DNA from: Roseivirga sp. UBA6052
GTDB lineage: Bacteria; Bacteroidota; Bacteroidia; Cytophagales; Cyclobacteriaceae
DNA length: 64,000 bases
Direction of reading: 5' to 3'
Assembly: GCA_002427755.1 (NCBI GenBank)
Contig: DIYO01000009.1
Span: 871,296-935,295, forward strand
Of this stretch, positions 16,512 through 24,454 are shown piece after piece (position 1 is the stretch's first letter; each line of letters begins with the position of its first letter). The notes beneath the pieces were generated by a model. The model was not told the DNA's origin. It saw nothing but the letters and a program-made list of their open reading frames with translations, and did no database searches. The position numbers and the translations under genes are program-made.

Positions 16512-16988
16512 ATGGCGTCAAATCAAAAAAACCTAAGCGATTATTCGCAGAAGAATATCAAAGATATTTCTCAAAGCAAGTTTGCAATTGTTGTATCAGA
16601 ATGGAACGAAGAGGTAACAGAAGCACTCTATCAAGGAGCTTATGAAACCTTGCTTGGCAATGGAGCCACAAAGGAGAACATCATTCGTAAGAATGTACCG
16701 GGTAGCTTTGAGCTTAGTATAGGTGCCCAGTGGATGGCCGAGATTGAGGACATTGATGCGGTTATCTGTATCGGTTGTGTAATTCAAGGAGAGACCAAGC
16801 ACTTTGACTTTATATGTGATGCAGTAGCCCATGGCATTACCAATGTTTCATTGAAATATAATAAGCCGGTGATCTTTGGTGTGCTAACACCAAATACCCA
16901 GAAGCAAGCTTTAGATAGAGCGGGGGGTAAGTATGGAAATAAAGGCGATGAGGCTGCGATTACTGCAGTGAAAATGTTAGGGTTCTAA
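16512..16988 (+). CDS. ribH: 6,7-dimethyl-8-ribityllumazine synthase
   Basis: Penultimate enzyme of riboflavin synthesis. It condenses 5-amino-6-ribitylaminouracil with 3,4-dihydroxy-2-butanone 4-phosphate in a cytoplasmic oligomer. 158 residues, the family length. Substrate-binding segments are visible: SEWNEEVTEALYQGA, NVPGSFELSIGAQWM, and CIGCVIQGETKHFDFICDAVAHG with the catalytic His of the GETKH motif, then PVIFGVLTPNTQKQALDRAGG. It is followed 4 bp later by the aspartate kinase gene, so the two are probably co-transcribed. No FMN riboswitch was seen. Confidence 0.96.
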   Translation: MASNQKNLSDYSQKNIKDISQSKFAIVVSEWNEEVTEALYQGAYETLLGNGATKENIIRKNVPGSFELSIGAQWMAEIEDIDAVICIGCVIQGETKHFDFICDAVAHGITNVSLKYNKPVIFGVLTPNTQKQALDRAGGKYGNKGDEAAITAVKMLGF

Positions 16989-16992
16989 GCAA

Positions 16993-18312
16993 ATGCAGGT
17001 ATTAAAGTTTGGAGGTACTTCGGTTGGCAAACCGGAGCGAATGCATTCTGTTGCTGAAATCATCACTCGAGATGAGGAACCAAAAATTGTGGTGCTCTCT
17101 GCTCTTTCTGGTACTACTAATGCTCTGGTTAGCATTGGAGAGTCTTTAGCTTCAGACGACAAGATTGCAGCGCAAGAAAAGATCGATAACCTCAGATCTC
17201 ATTACGATGCTTTCCTCTTTGATTTATTGAGTACTGATGCGAAACGCGAAGAAGCAAAATCGATTATAGATGAGCATTTCGAATTCTTTGGTATCACGCT
17301 TAAAATTTCATTCAATGAAGCCTTAAATAGAGATATTCTGGCTCAAGGTGAGTTGATGTCTACTAAGCTGTTTACACTTTATCTTCAAGAAAAAGGGATT
17401 AATGCCGCCCTTCTTCCAGCTTTGGAGTTTATGCGAACCAACGAAGAAGGAGAGCCTGATCTTGACAAAATACAGTCATTACTAAAGGCCAAATTAGAAG
17501 ATTTTGAAGGTGTGCCGCTATTCATTACTCAAGGGTATATCTGTAAGAATTATAAAGGAGAAATTGATAATCTTCAAAGAGGAGGTAGCGATTATTCAGC
17601 TTCATTAATTGGTGCTGCGGTTAATGCACAAAACATCCAAATCTGGACGGATATTGATGGCATGCACAACAACGACCCTCGGGTAGTTGATAAGACTTTC
17701 CCAATTGCTGAATTATCGTTTGATGAGGCTGCCGAGCTAGCTTATTTCGGAGCTAAGATTTTACATCCGGCATCTATCTGGCCAGCACAGAAAACAGGAA
17801 TTCCAGTAAAGCTTTTGAATACCATGCAGCCAGATGCAAAGGGTACTGTAATTAGTAACGCCACTAATTCAGACGATGTAAAAGCATTGGCAGCTAAAGA
17901 TGGAATTACCGCAATTAAGATTAAGTCGACACGAATGCTTTTAGCTTATGGTTTTTTGCGTAAGGTTTTCGAAATCTTCGAGAAGTATAAGACACCAATC
18001 GATATGATTACCACATCAGAGGTAGCAGTTTCTGTTACTATAGATGATAATTCCAATCTCGAGAAAATTAAAAAGGAACTACTCCAGTTTGGTCAGGTTG
18101 AGGTTGACACCAATCAGACCATTATCTGCGTTGTTGGCAATTTTGTGGCAGAACGTAAAGGTATTGTACACAAGATCTTTGACTCTCTTGCAGACATCCC
18201 AATTAGAATGATCAGCTACGGGGGTAGTCGCCATAATATTTCATTATTAACTGATAGATCTCAAAAGGAGGCTTCACTCAAGAAATTGAATGAGCATTTG
18301 TTTGGGCTTTAA
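16993..18312 (+). CDS. lysC: Aspartate kinase
   Basis: Phosphorylates aspartate in the first step of lysine, threonine and methionine synthesis. 439 residues: an amino-acid kinase domain starting MQVLKFGGTSVGKPERM, with the nucleotide and aspartate sites ITQGYICKNYKGEIDNLQRGGSDYSA and TDIDGMHNNDPRVV. Two C-terminal ACT domains follow (ITAIKIKSTRMLLAYGFLRKVFEIFEKYKTPIDMITTSEVAVSV; ICVVGNFVAERKGIVHKIFDSL). The ACT domains suggest feedback by lysine or threonine. It is monofunctional, with no homoserine dehydrogenase part. Confidence 0.94.
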   Translation: MQVLKFGGTSVGKPERMHSVAEIITRDEEPKIVVLSALSGTTNALVSIGESLASDDKIAAQEKIDNLRSHYDAFLFDLLSTDAKREEAKSIIDEHFEFFGITLKISFNEALNRDILAQGELMSTKLFTLYLQEKGINAALLPALEFMRTNEEGEPDLDKIQSLLKAKLEDFEGVPLFITQGYICKNYKGEIDNLQRGGSDYSASLIGAAVNAQNIQIWTDIDGMHNNDPRVVDKTFPIAELSFDEAAELAYFGAKILHPASIWPAQKTGIPVKLLNTMQPDAKGTVISNATNSDDVKALAAKDGITAIKIKSTRMLLAYGFLRKVFEIFEKYKTPIDMITTSEVAVSVTIDDNSNLEKIKKELLQFGQVEVDTNQTIICVVGNFVAERKGIVHKIFDSLADIPIRMISYGGSRHNISLLTDRSQKEASLKKLNEHLFGL

Positions 18313-18394
18313 CCCCTCCGCCTTTCAGGCACCTCCCCATAGAAGGGGAGGATAAATTTAACTCTCCCCCTTTGAAGGGGGAGTCAGAGGGGGT
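18312..18394. repeat. Nested C/G-rich palindromic repeat between convergent genes
   Basis: Two perfect hairpins in tandem, CCTCCCC-atagaa-GGGGAGG (18332-18351) and CTCCCCC-tttgaa-GGGGGAG (18364-18383), are framed by outer arms ACCCCTC and GAGGGGGT. The composition is unlike the surrounding AT-rich sequence. It lies exactly between the convergent lysC and hydrolase genes, so it may serve as a two-way transcription barrier. Similar elements are scattered in many bacterial genomes (from memory). Confidence 0.75.
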
Positions 18395-18402
18395 AGTGAA
18401 CA

Positions 18403-19302
18403 CTACTCTTCAAACAACTCAGTCCAGGCAGCATTGACAGAACGTGTCTGCGCACCTTTCCATTCTGGAGCTCCAGGAATTTCTGTGGCTTTCGCTAATT
18501 CTTCTTTCGTTTTGCCAGCATCAGCTCCATTCTTGACGAACTCCATTACTTTGCCTAAGTAATTTTGGAAAGCCTTAAGATCTTCTCTAGTTCCGGTCAC
18601 ATCATATCCATTACCAGAATGGCCGAAAACAAAAAGTGTATCATCATCGAATGCTTTATAACCCTTCTCAAGTACCACTTGCCAGTTTTCTATGTTTGCT
18701 CCTGCCGATTTATCTATGAATGGTGGACGTCTGTTAAAGAGTAAATCTCCAGCATGTACAATGTTAGCATTCTCAAAATGCACAAAGGAATCTCCGTTGG
18801 TATGAGCAGCCCCGAAATAATGAAGTGTTACTTTTTCACCACCCACTTTCTCTCTAACCTTTCCTTTGCTGTATGTAGAAGTCGGTAGAAGTTGTGTGTC
18901 TAACGCATTTCTGCCCTCTGCTACTCTTTTCTGGTTTAGCATTGAGTTTTCATGGGCGATAATATTGTCTACCATCCCTTTGAAGGCAATATTACCGGCA
19001 CTATGGTCTCCATGGTGGTGCGTATTTACAAGAAGGTCTAGTCTTCTATCGGTTTTCTTTTTGAGTTCCTCAATCAGATGCCCAGCTTGCTCAGGAAATT
19101 GGGTGTCTACTACTGCCATTCCAGAAGTGTCTACCATCCAGGCAATTGTTCCACCTCTTTCTGTAAAAATACCTACGTTGTTGCGCAAGGCTTTCATTTG
19201 GTAGCCTCCCTGAAATAGTGATTTCCAAAAGAATTCTGATGGAATTAAACTGGTTGCGCCAATAGCAGCCGACTGCTTTAAAAATGATCTTCTTGAACTC
19301 AT
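18403..19302 (-). CDS. Tat-exported metallo-beta-lactamase-fold hydrolase
   Basis: 299 residues. The N-terminus MSSRRSFLKQSAAIGATSLI is a twin-arginine signal, so the enzyme is exported folded, presumably with metal bound. The metallo-hydrolase motif HHHGDH spans residues 95-100 (LLVNTHHHGDHSAGNIAF), with further metal ligands in AAHTNGDSFVHF, NIVHAGDLLFNR and FVFGHSGNGYD. The order resembles class-B-like and quinoprotein-relative (SoxH/PqqA-type) MBL hydrolases; the substrate is not predictable. It is divergent from the M14 peptidase gene. Confidence 0.88.
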   Translation of the reverse strand: MSSRRSFLKQSAAIGATSLIPSEFFWKSLFQGGYQMKALRNNVGIFTERGGTIAWMVDTSGMAVVDTQFPEQAGHLIEELKKKTDRRLDLLVNTHHHGDHSAGNIAFKGMVDNIIAHENSMLNQKRVAEGRNALDTQLLPTSTYSKGKVREKVGGEKVTLHYFGAAHTNGDSFVHFENANIVHAGDLLFNRRPPFIDKSAGANIENWQVVLEKGYKAFDDDTLFVFGHSGNGYDVTGTREDLKAFQNYLGKVMEFVKNGADAGKTKEELAKATEIPGAPEWKGAQTRSVNAAWTELFEE

Positions 19303-19335
19303 GGGTTGTTTAGTTGTAGCTTTTTGAATTTAGAA

Positions 19336-19354
19336 ATAAGCATTAATTGCTTAT
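19336..19354. promoter_or_regulatory. Inverted repeat in divergent intergenic region
   Basis: ATAAGCA-ttaat-TGCTTAT is a perfect 7-bp inverted repeat in the 140-bp gap between the divergent hydrolase and M14 peptidase genes. Just beyond it CATTCATGT is repeated. It might bind a regulator of either gene; no promoter boxes are convincing. Confidence 0.35.
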
Positions 19355-19442
19355 CGCCATTCATGTAAATGAACAGAAAAGCCTCATTCATGTTCAGCCT
19401 TCTGCACAATAATTCGGTATTTTCGTCAGCAAAATATCACAG

Positions 19443-21068
19443 ATGAAGAGAATAAGCCTTTTGTTATTCAGCTTTTTAACCTTGAGTTTAACGGCTCAAA
19501 ACTGGCCTGCCGAGCTATTAATTAAGCCTGAAAAGACTTCCTACAGAGAGACCTCAACTTACCAAGAGGTGATGGACTTTGTAAATGCAGCCATTGATGG
19601 GAAGTCGCAAGCCCATCTTATGAGTATGGGTAAAAGCTTAGAAGGCAAAGACATTCCGGTAATCGTGTTGGCTAAGTCTGGTATTAAATCTCCTGAAGAA
19701 GCAAAGGCATCAGGCTTACCTGTGATTTATATTCAAGGGAATATTCATTCTGGAGAGGTAGAAGGTAAAGAGTCTGTCATGTTAGTGATGAGAGATATTT
19801 TACATGGAGACAAAGGCTATCTTCTAGAGAATCAAATCATTCTATTTGCACCGATATACAATACTGATAGTAATGATAAGATGAAGGCTGGAAATAGACC
19901 TTCACAAGAAGGAAGCCCGATTGAAACAGGCCTTAGAGCAAACTCTCAGGGTTGGGACTTAAATAGAGATGGTATTAAGATGGAGACACTTGAAACCAAT
20001 GCATTGATTCAGAATGTAATTGTACCATGGGATCCAACTCTTTTTGTGGATTTACATACTACCAATGGAACATGGCATGGGTACTCTTTAACTTGGGCCC
20101 CTAGCTACCACTATGCTGGTGAGAAAGCTCCATATGACTACACTTGGGATAAAATGCTTCCTGATGTAACTGACAAGGTGCTTGATAACTACAGCGTCCA
20201 TTTAGGTCCATATGGTTACTATTATCCTAGAAGAGAAGGTTGGCCAATCGCTTCAATCTTTACCTACAATCATCACCCAAGGTATTTGGTAAACCAGTTC
20301 GGTTTAAGAAACCGTATGGCAATCTTAAGCGAGGCTTTCGCCCATGAGCGTTTTTATCAACGTATCAATTCTACTTATGCCTTTGTAACCGAGATTTTAG
20401 AGCATACGCACCTCAATGGTAAGCAAATGATGGCCATCAACAAGCAGGCAGAGGCAGATGCAATTAATCTGGTGAATGAAAAAGGAGGCAAGGTTTCGAA
20501 AGGTGTACGCTATAGAATGACTTCTCTGAAAAAGCCTATTGAAAAGTACAGAACCTACAATCATATAGTGAGCAAGAATGAGGAGGGGAGAGATGTCTTT
20601 GTTAGAAAACCTGAGATCATTGAATTGAAAAATGTAGTGAATAATAGTGCCTTTGAAGCTACGGTTGAAGCTGTCCTACCAAAGGGTTATGTTATTCCAA
20701 AGGAGTTCGGAGCAATAGCTGAACACCTTAAAAAACATGGCGTAAAAGTGGAGACCTTAACTAAGAATATGCGTTTTGAAGGTGAAGTATTTAGCGCCAC
20801 GGCTCTAAATCGCTCTAGAAGGCCATTTGAAAAACATAATATGGCTACAATTGAGGGGTCATTTGCTAATGCTACTAGAAAATACGGCAAGGGAGATTAT
20901 TGGGTAGACTTAGCACAACCATTGGTAAATCTTATTTTCTACATGTTAGAGCCTCAGTCAGACGATGGTCTTGTAAATTGGAATTTTTTCGATGAGTATT
21001 TTGATGAAAATGATATTGCCAATAACACGGTTGAATATCCGATTTTTAAATACTTCGACATAAAATAG
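19443..21068 (+). CDS. Secreted M14-family zinc carboxypeptidase
   Basis: 541 residues with a signal peptide (MKRISLLLFSFLTLSLTAQ). The zinc site is His102 and Glu105 in YIQGNIHSGEVEGKESV and His205 in LFVDLHTTNGTWHG, the classic HxxE + H of peptidase M14. NSQGWDLNRDGIKMET carries the substrate-carboxylate-binding Asn-Arg pair. It is much longer than a bare carboxypeptidase domain; the extra C-terminal ~220 residues are of unknown fold. It probably trims peptides in the periplasm or outside the cell and is followed after 50 bp by an M28 peptidase, together forming a protein-degradation pair. Confidence 0.92.
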   Translation: MKRISLLLFSFLTLSLTAQNWPAELLIKPEKTSYRETSTYQEVMDFVNAAIDGKSQAHLMSMGKSLEGKDIPVIVLAKSGIKSPEEAKASGLPVIYIQGNIHSGEVEGKESVMLVMRDILHGDKGYLLENQIILFAPIYNTDSNDKMKAGNRPSQEGSPIETGLRANSQGWDLNRDGIKMETLETNALIQNVIVPWDPTLFVDLHTTNGTWHGYSLTWAPSYHYAGEKAPYDYTWDKMLPDVTDKVLDNYSVHLGPYGYYYPRREGWPIASIFTYNHHPRYLVNQFGLRNRMAILSEAFAHERFYQRINSTYAFVTEILEHTHLNGKQMMAINKQAEADAINLVNEKGGKVSKGVRYRMTSLKKPIEKYRTYNHIVSKNEEGRDVFVRKPEIIELKNVVNNSAFEATVEAVLPKGYVIPKEFGAIAEHLKKHGVKVETLTKNMRFEGEVFSATALNRSRRPFEKHNMATIEGSFANATRKYGKGDYWVDLAQPLVNLIFYMLEPQSDDGLVNWNFFDEYFDENDIANNTVEYPIFKYFDIK

Positions 21069-21118
21069 TTGGCTTTGGCCAACACGTACTATTGAATAAA
21101 CTAAAAATGAATTGTGTT

Positions 21119-22612
21119 ATGAAACGCAAAAGTATTCACCTATTGATCTTAGGGGTCTTGTTTAGTTTTGTGGCTTGCGCCCAAAAGACTGACCTCGAAA
21201 AAACTCAAGCCACTGTTAATCAGCAAACCATTAAAGACCACATCTATTATATCGCATCTGATGAGATGCGTGGTCGAAATACTGGTTCTCCTGAAATCCT
21301 TAAAGCTGCTGAATATTTAGCAGGACAATTAGAGAGCTATGGAGCCAAGCAAGTACCGGGTGCCGATGGCTGGTTTCAGCCGGTACCACTTAGAATGAAG
21401 ACCTTGGCTACATCTGCCTCATTGTCTTTTGGAGGAAAGGATTTCGCCATGAACACTGATTTCTTAATTGTTGATGGAGAAAGTGGAGACTTTGATGGCC
21501 AAGTAGTTTATCTAGAATACGGTTTGGCTGGAGAATACGAAGGCAAAGACATAGAAGGCAAGATTGTGTTTGCGAAAGCTGGTGATGGTGAAACATCTGA
21601 TCGAAGAGGAATTTTGACTTTGAGTAGAGATAAACGCGTATTAGCAAAAGAAGCTGGAGCGAAAGCACTAGTAGAATTTTATTCATCTCCATCAACCACT
21701 TGGGCTTCTTTAACTAGAGCATTTAATCGTGTAGGTATTTCTCTAGATGAAAGTGGAGATACTGGAGCAATTATGCCTCACCTTTGGCTCAAAGATCTAG
21801 ACAATGCCAATCAGCGTTTTATGATGACTAAGAGCATTAAGCAGGCCAACATCTCAATTGAAGGAATGACTAATGCTCTAACTGGTGATAAGAACGTATT
21901 GGCTATGGTAGAGGGTACAGACCCTGAATTGAAAGACGAGTTTATCATGTTCTCCGCTCACTACGATCATATAGGAGTTGGTGCACCTAATGCTGAAGGT
22001 GATTCCATATATAATGGTACTAGAGATAATGCCATTGGAACCGTAACCGTACTATCAGCAGCTGAAAACATTGCCAAATATCCGTTAAAGCGCTCCGCAT
22101 TATTTGTGTTATATACTGCTGAGGAAAAAGGTCTATTAGGGAGCCGCTACATGGCTAATAATCCGATCATTCCTAACGAAGAAATTGTTTTCTGCTGGAA
22201 TAGCGATAATGGAGGATATAATGACACGACCATTTCTACAATTATTGGTCTTGAAAGGACAACCGCTGCTCAACATATCAAAGATGCTAATGTGGCTTTC
22301 GGATTAACTGCCATAGATGACCCTGCCGGGGAGCAAGGACTATTTGATCGTTCAGATAATGTGAACTTTGCTAGAAAAGGTATTCCAGCACCTACTTATA
22401 GCTTAGGTTTCCGTGCTTTTGACGCAGAGATAGGAAAGTACTATCATCAGCAAGCGGATAATCCTGACAATGTTGATTATGATTACTTAGAGAAGTTCTT
22501 CAAGAGTTATGTGTATGCTTCACGCTTGATTGGCAATGATTCAGTTACACCTTTTTGGGTAGAAGGAGACAAGTACTACGAGACCGGTAAGAAGCTCTAT
22601 GGCAGAGAATAG
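21119..22612 (+). CDS. M28-family aminopeptidase lipoprotein
   Basis: The start is moved to the ATG at 21119, which gives a lipoprotein signal (MKRKSIHLLILGVLFSFVAC, lipobox FVAC); 497 residues. A protease-associated (PA) domain lies at about residues 110-230. The M28 di-zinc domain follows: His281 and Asp283 in SAHYDHIG, the bridging Asp303 in GTRDNAIGT, and Glu335/Glu336 in YTAEEKGLLGSRY. The Gly-Asp-Asp-Asn motif is here Thr-Arg-Asp-Asn but the ligand Asp is kept. It is anchored in the outer membrane, and the neighbouring M14 enzyme suggests joint use of peptides as nutrients. Confidence 0.92.
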   Translation: MKRKSIHLLILGVLFSFVACAQKTDLEKTQATVNQQTIKDHIYYIASDEMRGRNTGSPEILKAAEYLAGQLESYGAKQVPGADGWFQPVPLRMKTLATSASLSFGGKDFAMNTDFLIVDGESGDFDGQVVYLEYGLAGEYEGKDIEGKIVFAKAGDGETSDRRGILTLSRDKRVLAKEAGAKALVEFYSSPSTTWASLTRAFNRVGISLDESGDTGAIMPHLWLKDLDNANQRFMMTKSIKQANISIEGMTNALTGDKNVLAMVEGTDPELKDEFIMFSAHYDHIGVGAPNAEGDSIYNGTRDNAIGTVTVLSAAENIAKYPLKRSALFVLYTAEEKGLLGSRYMANNPIIPNEEIVFCWNSDNGGYNDTTISTIIGLERTTAAQHIKDANVAFGLTAIDDPAGEQGLFDRSDNVNFARKGIPAPTYSLGFRAFDAEIGKYYHQQADNPDNVDYDYLEKFFKSYVYASRLIGNDSVTPFWVEGDKYYETGKKLYGRE

Positions 22613-22642
22613 TTTTGAATGCTAAATGATGAATTTTGAATG

Positions 22643-22665
22643 AGCCCTCAGATGAGGGCTTTTTT
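22643..22665 (+). terminator. Intrinsic terminator of the M28 peptidase gene
   Basis: Stem AGCCCTC-agat-GAGGGCT followed by TTTTT, 30 bp after the stop and 17 bp before the next ATG. Confidence 0.88.
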
Positions 22666-22681
22666 AGTTAGATTTGACTAG

Positions 22682-23155
22682 ATGAACACGCAATCATTTG
22701 TGCTTAAGTCAGCCGAAGTTCCATTTAAGCTAAGGGTAGTCAGGGGTTCCATTCCCTACATCGCAGTTTTTGTGGCTTTGTCTTTTTTAGTGGCTTTTTT
22801 TGACCCAAAGAACTTCCTTTTTTCTTTTTGGGCGTGGCTTTTTTTACCCTATTTCATTTACAGAGAGGCCTGTTGGAATAGAGATTATTTACTTTTTTTT
22901 GAATACCAAAGTCCTGAAAGAGTGAAGTTAAGATGGATGAGTTTTGATCGTGTAGTTGAAAGTGATTATCGACTTGATGAAATATCTTTTAGCGTCAAGC
23001 CAGTATATGTTAAAGCGAGAAAGTTTAGAGTAAAGGTTTTCCTTCCGAGTCAAAAAACATTAGAAATCTTTCAAGGGGGTGACTGGACTGAGGAGAGACT
23101 TAAACAGATAGTTTCAATAAGACATAATGAAAAGCAGATTTCTCTAATGTTCTGA
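22682..23155 (+). CDS. Small membrane protein, unknown
   Basis: 157 residues not recognised as a named family. Two hydrophobic segments at about 25-42 (YIAVFVALSFLVAFF) and 47-65 (FLFSFWAWLFLPYFIY), then a soluble ~95-residue tail with alternating polar and hydrophobic strands. The layout (two TM plus a PH-like beta domain) resembles YcxB-like or PH-domain small membrane proteins, but no motif confirms it. It is isolated between a terminator and a convergent gene. An ATG start and normal codon use support it as real. Confidence 0.65.
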   Translation: MNTQSFVLKSAEVPFKLRVVRGSIPYIAVFVALSFLVAFFDPKNFLFSFWAWLFLPYFIYREACWNRDYLLFFEYQSPERVKLRWMSFDRVVESDYRLDEISFSVKPVYVKARKFRVKVFLPSQKTLEIFQGGDWTEERLKQIVSIRHNEKQISLMF

Positions 23156-23261
23156 TAAACACCGAATAATTAAATCCAGATACTTAGTTAGAGTTAGCTA
23201 CCGAGTTTATTTTAAACTATCACATTTGATTTTGCATTCAAAATTCAAAACTCAACACTAA

Positions 23262-23492
23262 TCATTCCTCACCCTTCATTTTACGGTCTCGTTCTTCCAT
23301 CTTTTTAGGCAATACAATAAATCGATAATAGCCCCAAAGCAGACCTGCAGGTATAGCAAAAATTAACTCTAAATAATGCTTTTCGGGTTCCAAAGCTTGT
23401 TCATCGTTGAATTGGGGGAAGACGATGTAAACTAAGACCCACAGCATAATACCGAAGATGATCCCTTTGAAAATCCAGCTCTTATTTCGCAT
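23262..23492 (-). CDS. Small two-helix membrane protein
   Basis: 76 residues with two TM helices (IFKGIIFGIMLWVLVYIVFP and YLELIFAIPAGLLWGYYRFIVL) and a highly charged tail (KKMEERDRKMKGEE). It overlaps the end of coaX by 11 bp, so it is translated as the second gene of a coaX operon. No named family is recognised. The 106 bp downstream (23156-23261) hold no visible feature. Confidence 0.7.
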   Translation of the reverse strand: MRNKSWIFKGIIFGIMLWVLVYIVFPQFNDEQALEPEKHYLELIFAIPAGLLWGYYRFIVLPKKMEERDRKMKGEE

Positions 23493-24255
23493 TTGATATG
23501 GTTTCGTATATAAATCTTAGCCCTTCTAAAGTCAGATGTCTGTTTACCTGATCGAATCGATTATGTAAAGGATGTAGAATTGAGGAAAGACCGCCTGTAG
23601 CCACAACTTTATAGTTTTCGCCTACTTCGGCTTCAATTCGGTCTAGCATGCCTTCTACCATGGCCACATAACCCCAAAGCACTCCATTCTGAATGGCAGA
23701 AATGGTATCGGTTCCAATTACGGATTCAGGCAATTCCAACGGTACTTCAGGTAATTGAGCCGTATTCCCTACTAATGCCTTGATAGCCGTTCTAAGGCCG
23801 GGAGCAATATTTACACCTCTAACTCTACCGGAAGCATCAACTACCGTAAATGTCAAAGCTGTACCAAAATCTACCACAATGATATTCTCCTTATAAAGTG
23901 TATATCCTGCCATGGCATTAGAAACCAAGTCTGTTCCTATTTGGTGTGGGTTATTGGTTTTTACGGGTAACTGATCGTAGATTTTTGGCCCTACAAATAT
24001 GGGTTCGTGCCCAATTATAGGTCTGCAAAATTCAGCCAGCGTATCGTTAAGCTGAGGTACTACTGAAGAAATAACAATTCCTTGAACATCTTCTAGCTTT
24101 AGGTCAGATTCAAGAAAGTTCGATCTTAAGAACATTTCATAATCTACTGGGTTTTTCACCGGGACAGTTTCAAAACGCCACTCATGAATCCATGAATTTC
24201 CATCATGGATTCCAAAAACTATGTTGGTATTGCCGGCATCAATGGCTAATAGCAT
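23482..24255 (-). CDS. coaX: Type III pantothenate kinase
   Basis: Phosphorylates pantothenate in the first step of coenzyme A synthesis. 257 residues in the ASKHA fold: phosphate-1 motif MLLAIDAGNTNIVFGI at the start, the conserved GTDLVSNAMAGY segment with the catalytic Asp, DFGTALTFTVVD (phosphate 2), and VATGGLSS near the C-terminus. Type III enzymes are insensitive to CoA feedback. BirA, often fused or adjacent in this phylum, is not present here. Confidence 0.95.
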   Translation of the reverse strand: MLLAIDAGNTNIVFGIHDGNSWIHEWRFETVPVKNPVDYEMFLRSNFLESDLKLEDVQGIVISSVVPQLNDTLAEFCRPIIGHEPIFVGPKIYDQLPVKTNNPHQIGTDLVSNAMAGYTLYKENIIVVDFGTALTFTVVDASGRVRGVNIAPGLRTAIKALVGNTAQLPEVPLELPESVIGTDTISAIQNGVLWGYVAMVEGMLDRIEAEVGENYKVVATGGLSSILHPLHNRFDQVNRHLTLEGLRFIYETISNAK

Positions 24256-24285
24256 GGGCTGAAGATATTAATAAATAAATTATTA

Positions 24286-24349
24286 CGTCATGCTGAACTT
24301 GTTTCAGCATCTATCTTAAAGAAGACCCTGAAACCAGTTCAGCATGACG
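24286..24349. repeat. Dispersed palindromic repeat (REP/MITE-like), copy 2
   Basis: Arms of 27 bp at 24286-24312 and 24323-24349 face each other around a 10-bp centre, starting CGTCATGCTGAACTTG and, in reverse, CGTCATGCTGAACTGG. They belong to the same family as 6213-6290. The copy lies upstream of coaX and downstream of the amidase gene. Confidence 0.82.
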
Positions 24350-24362
24350 TTCTTTTTCAATT

Positions 24363-24447
24363 CGTCATTCTGATCCCAATTTATTGGGAGAAGCAGTCTC
24401 CTCTTTTCATTCAGGAGATTGCTTCGTCCTTCGTCCTCGCAATGACG
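24363..24447. repeat. Second family of dispersed palindromic repeat
   Basis: A longer imperfect palindrome beginning CGTCATT and ending AATGACG. Inner arms AGTCTCCT and AGGAGATT surround a 10-bp loop, and the right arm carries two copies of CGTCCT (GCTTCGTCCTTCGTCCTC). It abuts the preceding REP-like copy, 13 bp away, and shares the terminal CGTCAT, which suggests related mobility. It ends 8 bp before the amidase stop codon. Similar repeats are known from many bacteria (from memory). Confidence 0.75.
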
Positions 24448-24454
24448 AAAGAGT

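Noticed and set aside
16451..16645. 64-residue ORF overlapping the start of ribH
   Set aside because: Passes through the terminator hairpin and ribH in a different frame.
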